From a virus, in the IMG/VR virus record IMGVR_UViG_3300010885_053234, positions 1 through 34,727 of that record: a DNA stretch of 34,727 bases. The stretch is one strand, 5' to 3'. Positions 32,644 to 34,727 of this stretch are shown here, one piece after another (position 1 is the stretch's first letter; each line of letters begins with the position of its first letter). The translations under genes and the position numbers were made by a program. The notes under the pieces are model-generated. The model had not been told where the DNA came from, ran no database searches, and saw nothing but the letters and a program-made list of their open reading frames with translations.

Positions 32644-32955
32644 ATGTCAAATTATACCATTGTTATAAAAGGATCAGCTTGTATAGGAGATTCAAGAGCA
32701 GATATTAATACAAGTTTTGATAATCTTGATGTTGGATTAACAGCAGCGGTTGCAACTCTTGCAACTATTAATACAAATATTAGTAACACATTTAGTATTA
32801 ATAAACTCAATGCAACCGGTAACGTATCAGTGAGTAGTGTATCTATTAGTAATGCAACATCAGTAATACCTACTGGTTCCATAGTTAATAGTTTTCCTAT
32901 ATATGATGTATCTGGTAATTTATTAGGTTACGTACCGATATATGATTCTTTGTAG
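32644..32955 (+). CDS. Short fibre-adaptor-like protein sharing the CIGDS motif, 103 aa
   Basis: The N-terminus GSACIGDSRADINTSFDNLDVGL (~10-32) matches the N-terminal motif of the two collar proteins. There is no collar domain. The middle is helical (LTAAVATLATINTNISNTFSINKL), then Val/Ser-rich beta repeats (GNVSVSSVSISNATSV), and it ends VSGNLLGYVPIYDSL. It begins 6 nt after the collar stop and ends 13 nt before the long fibre gene, so all three probably form one unit. It could be a short connector or capping fibre subunit. No TAAATA element or Shine-Dalgarno sequence is visible. Confidence 0.75.
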   Translation: MSNYTIVIKGSACIGDSRADINTSFDNLDVGLTAAVATLATINTNISNTFSINKLNATGNVSVSSVSISNATSVIPTGSIVNSFPIYDVSGNLLGYVPIYDSL

Positions 32956-32968
32956 GAATTAACTTTTT

Positions 32969-34727
32969 ATGCCTAATGCTATATTAACTCCTATTTTAAC
33001 CGGAGGTAATGGCAAACCGACTTACAACCTCGGTATAGCCGAGACATATTCCTGGATACCTATTCAGAATGACCAGAATAGGCCCATGTATGCTAGGGCT
33101 AATTACATTACTAATTTATCCGATCTTAGTATATCCTTAAGTGCTGGTGATCTGAATATTGGAGCTGTTGAATTAATTGATCACGATACTAGTTATAAAG
33201 CATATATTACTCAAGATGGAGCCTTACACGTTTTACCACCTGACCAAGATTCTATTATTGATGATATAACAATAGGTGATAAGGATGGAAGTCTAGCCTC
33301 GGTGGTTAGAGCAACATCATCATTAAATGTTAATGTAACAAATTTTGCCGTATTAACGGCTAATCAGTTTATAACTAACACTCTGTTAAATGCAATAACA
33401 GCTAATGAAGCTACTGCAGTCAATCAAGTATCAACTAACACATTATTGAATAGTGTTACAGCTAACTTAGCTACCGAAATCACTTTACAGAAGTCTTTAA
33501 CAGCTAATAATTCTACTGCTGCTAATCAGGTTATATCTAATACGCTTTTAAATTCCGTTACAGCAAATCAAGGTATACAAATTACTCTTAGTAATAATTT
33601 AACAGCTAATTCAAATAACACAAATACTCTTCTTAATTCTGTTACAGCTAATCAATCTACTCAAATCACTTTAGAGAAAACACTATCGGCTAATAGTGTT
33701 TATGGTACTACATTTAATCAGCCTTTATATACAACAATAACATCACCAGTTTCTAATATATTAGTTAATGCTGCATTACCTATTTCTTTTGCTGATACTG
33801 TTCAAATTGATCAGGCTGGAAGACTTAGAGTAGCAACACCTAATACCCAATGGTGGTACCAGGCAAGTGTTGATAAGGATGGAGATGTAAGGTATAACGA
33901 ATCTTTTGTAGCTGGTGCAACTTCAATATTTGTTCAAAATTTAGGAAGTGTTAATATGACTTCTGGTACAACAAGTACTAGTGGTCAAGCAATAAGAGCA
34001 TCAAGAAAAAGACATAAGATTATTCCTGGTCAATCTCATGAATATGCAGGTGTATGGAACTGGGATGGACAACAAACAAATGTAGTTAAGAGAATTGGTA
34101 TCTTTACTCAATACAATGGTTACTTCTTTGAATTATCTGGAACAGACATGAATGTTGTTGTTCGTAGAAGGCTTGCAGATGGAACTACAATTGAAGAAAG
34201 AGTAAACCAGAATGCTTGGAATGGAGACAGACTTGATGGTACAGGTCCAAGTGGAGAAAATTGGAATGCATTAACTACAACTGCTACAATCACAGGATGG
34301 GTATCAACAACAGCAGTTACCCCTCAAAATGCTATTCCTGTTTATAATGTTGTATATGGATTATCAGCAGGTCAGGTTCAAAACTTCAGACAAGGAACCA
34401 AAGCAATAATAACTGGTATTACTCCATCAACATATAATGCTGTTGGTTTAATTGCCAAAACTGATACAACAACAAATAGATTGACAGCAACATATTTGTT
34501 TAATCCAGGAGTGTCTGCAAGTAATGCATCTGCTGGTTCAATGTATCAGAATGGCTATCATATGCAACACACCTATTGGATTGACTTCATGGGTGGAAGA
34601 ACAAATAGAGTTCGTTTTGGTAAGCAATCAGACTATGGTCAGATTGTTCTTCATACATTTAGATTTGATGGACTTCTTGGAACAGCATATGAAAATGCTC
34701 CAACTTTAACTGAAAGAAAAGAAATAT
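32969..34727 (+). CDS. Tail-fibre-like protein with coiled-coil repeats, truncated at window end (586+ aa)
   Basis: ATG 32969 opens a frame that stays open to the last base, so the C-terminus is missing. AGGAA (32954-32958) is a possible weak Shine-Dalgarno sequence. Residues 1-~120 are an N-terminal domain (TGGNGKPTYNLGIAETYSWIPIQND; LIDHDTSYKAYITQDGALHVLPP). Residues ~129-242 contain four NTLLN(S/A)(V/I)TAN units interleaved with ITLxKxLTAN segments, the pattern of a trimeric fibre coiled coil. After ~300, a beta domain (YAGVWNWDGQQ; RIGIFTQYNGYFFELSG; NAWNGDRLDGTGPSG; YWIDFMGGRTNRVRFG) resembles a domain I recall in fibre-like proteins of large aquatic phages and viruses. A host-contact or capsid-surface fibre is the likely role. 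Confidence 0.82.
   Translation, partial: MPNAILTPILTGGNGKPTYNLGIAETYSWIPIQNDQNRPMYARANYITNLSDLSISLSAGDLNIGAVELIDHDTSYKAYITQDGALHVLPPDQDSIIDDITIGDKDGSLASVVRATSSLNVNVTNFAVLTANQFITNTLLNAITANEATAVNQVSTNTLLNSVTANLATEITLQKSLTANNSTAANQVISNTLLNSVTANQGIQITLSNNLTANSNNTNTLLNSVTANQSTQITLEKTLSANSVYGTTFNQPLYTTITSPVSNILVNAALPISFADTVQIDQAGRLRVATPNTQWWYQASVDKDGDVRYNESFVAGATSIFVQNLGSVNMTSGTTSTSGQAIRASRKRHKIIPGQSHEYAGVWNWDGQQTNVVKRIGIFTQYNGYFFELSGTDMNVVVRRRLADGTTIEERVNQNAWNGDRLDGTGPSGENWNALTTTATITGWVSTTAVTPQNAIPVYNVVYGLSAGQVQNFRQGTKAIITGITPSTYNAVGLIAKTDTTTNRLTATYLFNPGVSASNASAGSMYQNGYHMQHTYWIDFMGGRTNRVRFGKQSDYGQIVLHTFRFDGLLGTAYENAPTLTERKEI
33353..33694 (+). repeat. Coiled-coil repeat region of the terminal fibre gene
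   Basis: Imperfect repeats at residues ~129-242. NTLLN(S/A)(V/I)TAN occurs at 137-146, 157-166, 191-200 and 219-228, at unequal spacing (20, 34, 28 residues). This suggests unit-wise insertion and deletion. Confidence 0.8.

Noticed and set aside
1-34727. tRNA genes, CRISPR arrays, insertion sequences, integrase or attachment sites
   Set aside because: Looked for while reading; nothing convincing was seen, and almost all sequence is accounted for by tightly packed coding regions.

Overview
The window is part of an AT-rich, tailed, contractile-tail (T4-like) bacteriophage genome. Homologues of T4 virion proteins can be read directly from the translations: gp25 and gp6 (baseplate wedge), gp14 and gp13 (neck), gp4 (head-completion nuclease), gp21 (prohead protease), gp22 (scaffold) and gp23 (major capsid protein). 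A class I ribonucleotide reductase small subunit (nrdB) runs off the left edge. Gene order and the large accessory tail proteins differ strongly from T4, so this looks like a distant ('far-T4') relative, possibly marine or environmental. The host cannot be fixed from the window. Most genes have no Shine-Dalgarno sequence. No terminase, portal, sheath or tube gene, tRNA, CRISPR array or insertion sequence was seen.

Layout. (1) 1-1550, minus strand: nrdB (partial) and a hypothetical gene. (2) 1597-23108, plus strand: a tightly packed baseplate/tail operon with gp25-like and gp6-like genes, six large or medium structural genes built from PKD, NHL/beta-propeller, LamG and fibre-repeat modules, and a tail-collar gene. 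(3) 23160-26979: a charged putative head-core protein closed by a strong terminator, a nucleotidyltransferase-like protein, gp14-like, gp13-like, a DUF6321-like small protein and gp4-like. (4) 26980-27819, minus strand: a membrane/coiled-coil protein, convergent with gp4 and divergent from the protease. (5) 27886-31240: the capsid assembly cassette (protease, a 47-aa protein, scaffold, major capsid protein) closed by a terminator. (6) 31351-34727: a small structural protein with its own terminator, a second tail-collar protein, a short adaptor-like protein and a long fibre-like protein that runs off the right edge.

Regulation. Fifteen start codons are preceded, with a gap of only 5-12 nt, by TAAATA or TATAAATA, which resembles the T4 late -10 element (TATAAATA). 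If these are late promoters used with T4-like geometry, the mRNAs would be leaderless or nearly so, which fits the general lack of Shine-Dalgarno sequences. The motif also identifies likely true starts; for example, the minus-strand membrane protein probably begins at 27819 rather than 27885. The major capsid gene is the exception: it has AAAGGAG upstream, a palindrome in the preceding gap, and a visibly GC-richer codon use shared with other head genes.

The most unusual features are the late-promoter/start-codon grammar, a LamG domain apparently split by a beta-propeller, a histone-H1-like Lys/Ala tail on a 1424-aa tail protein, and a 260-bp domain duplicated between a tail protein and a capsid-adjacent protein.
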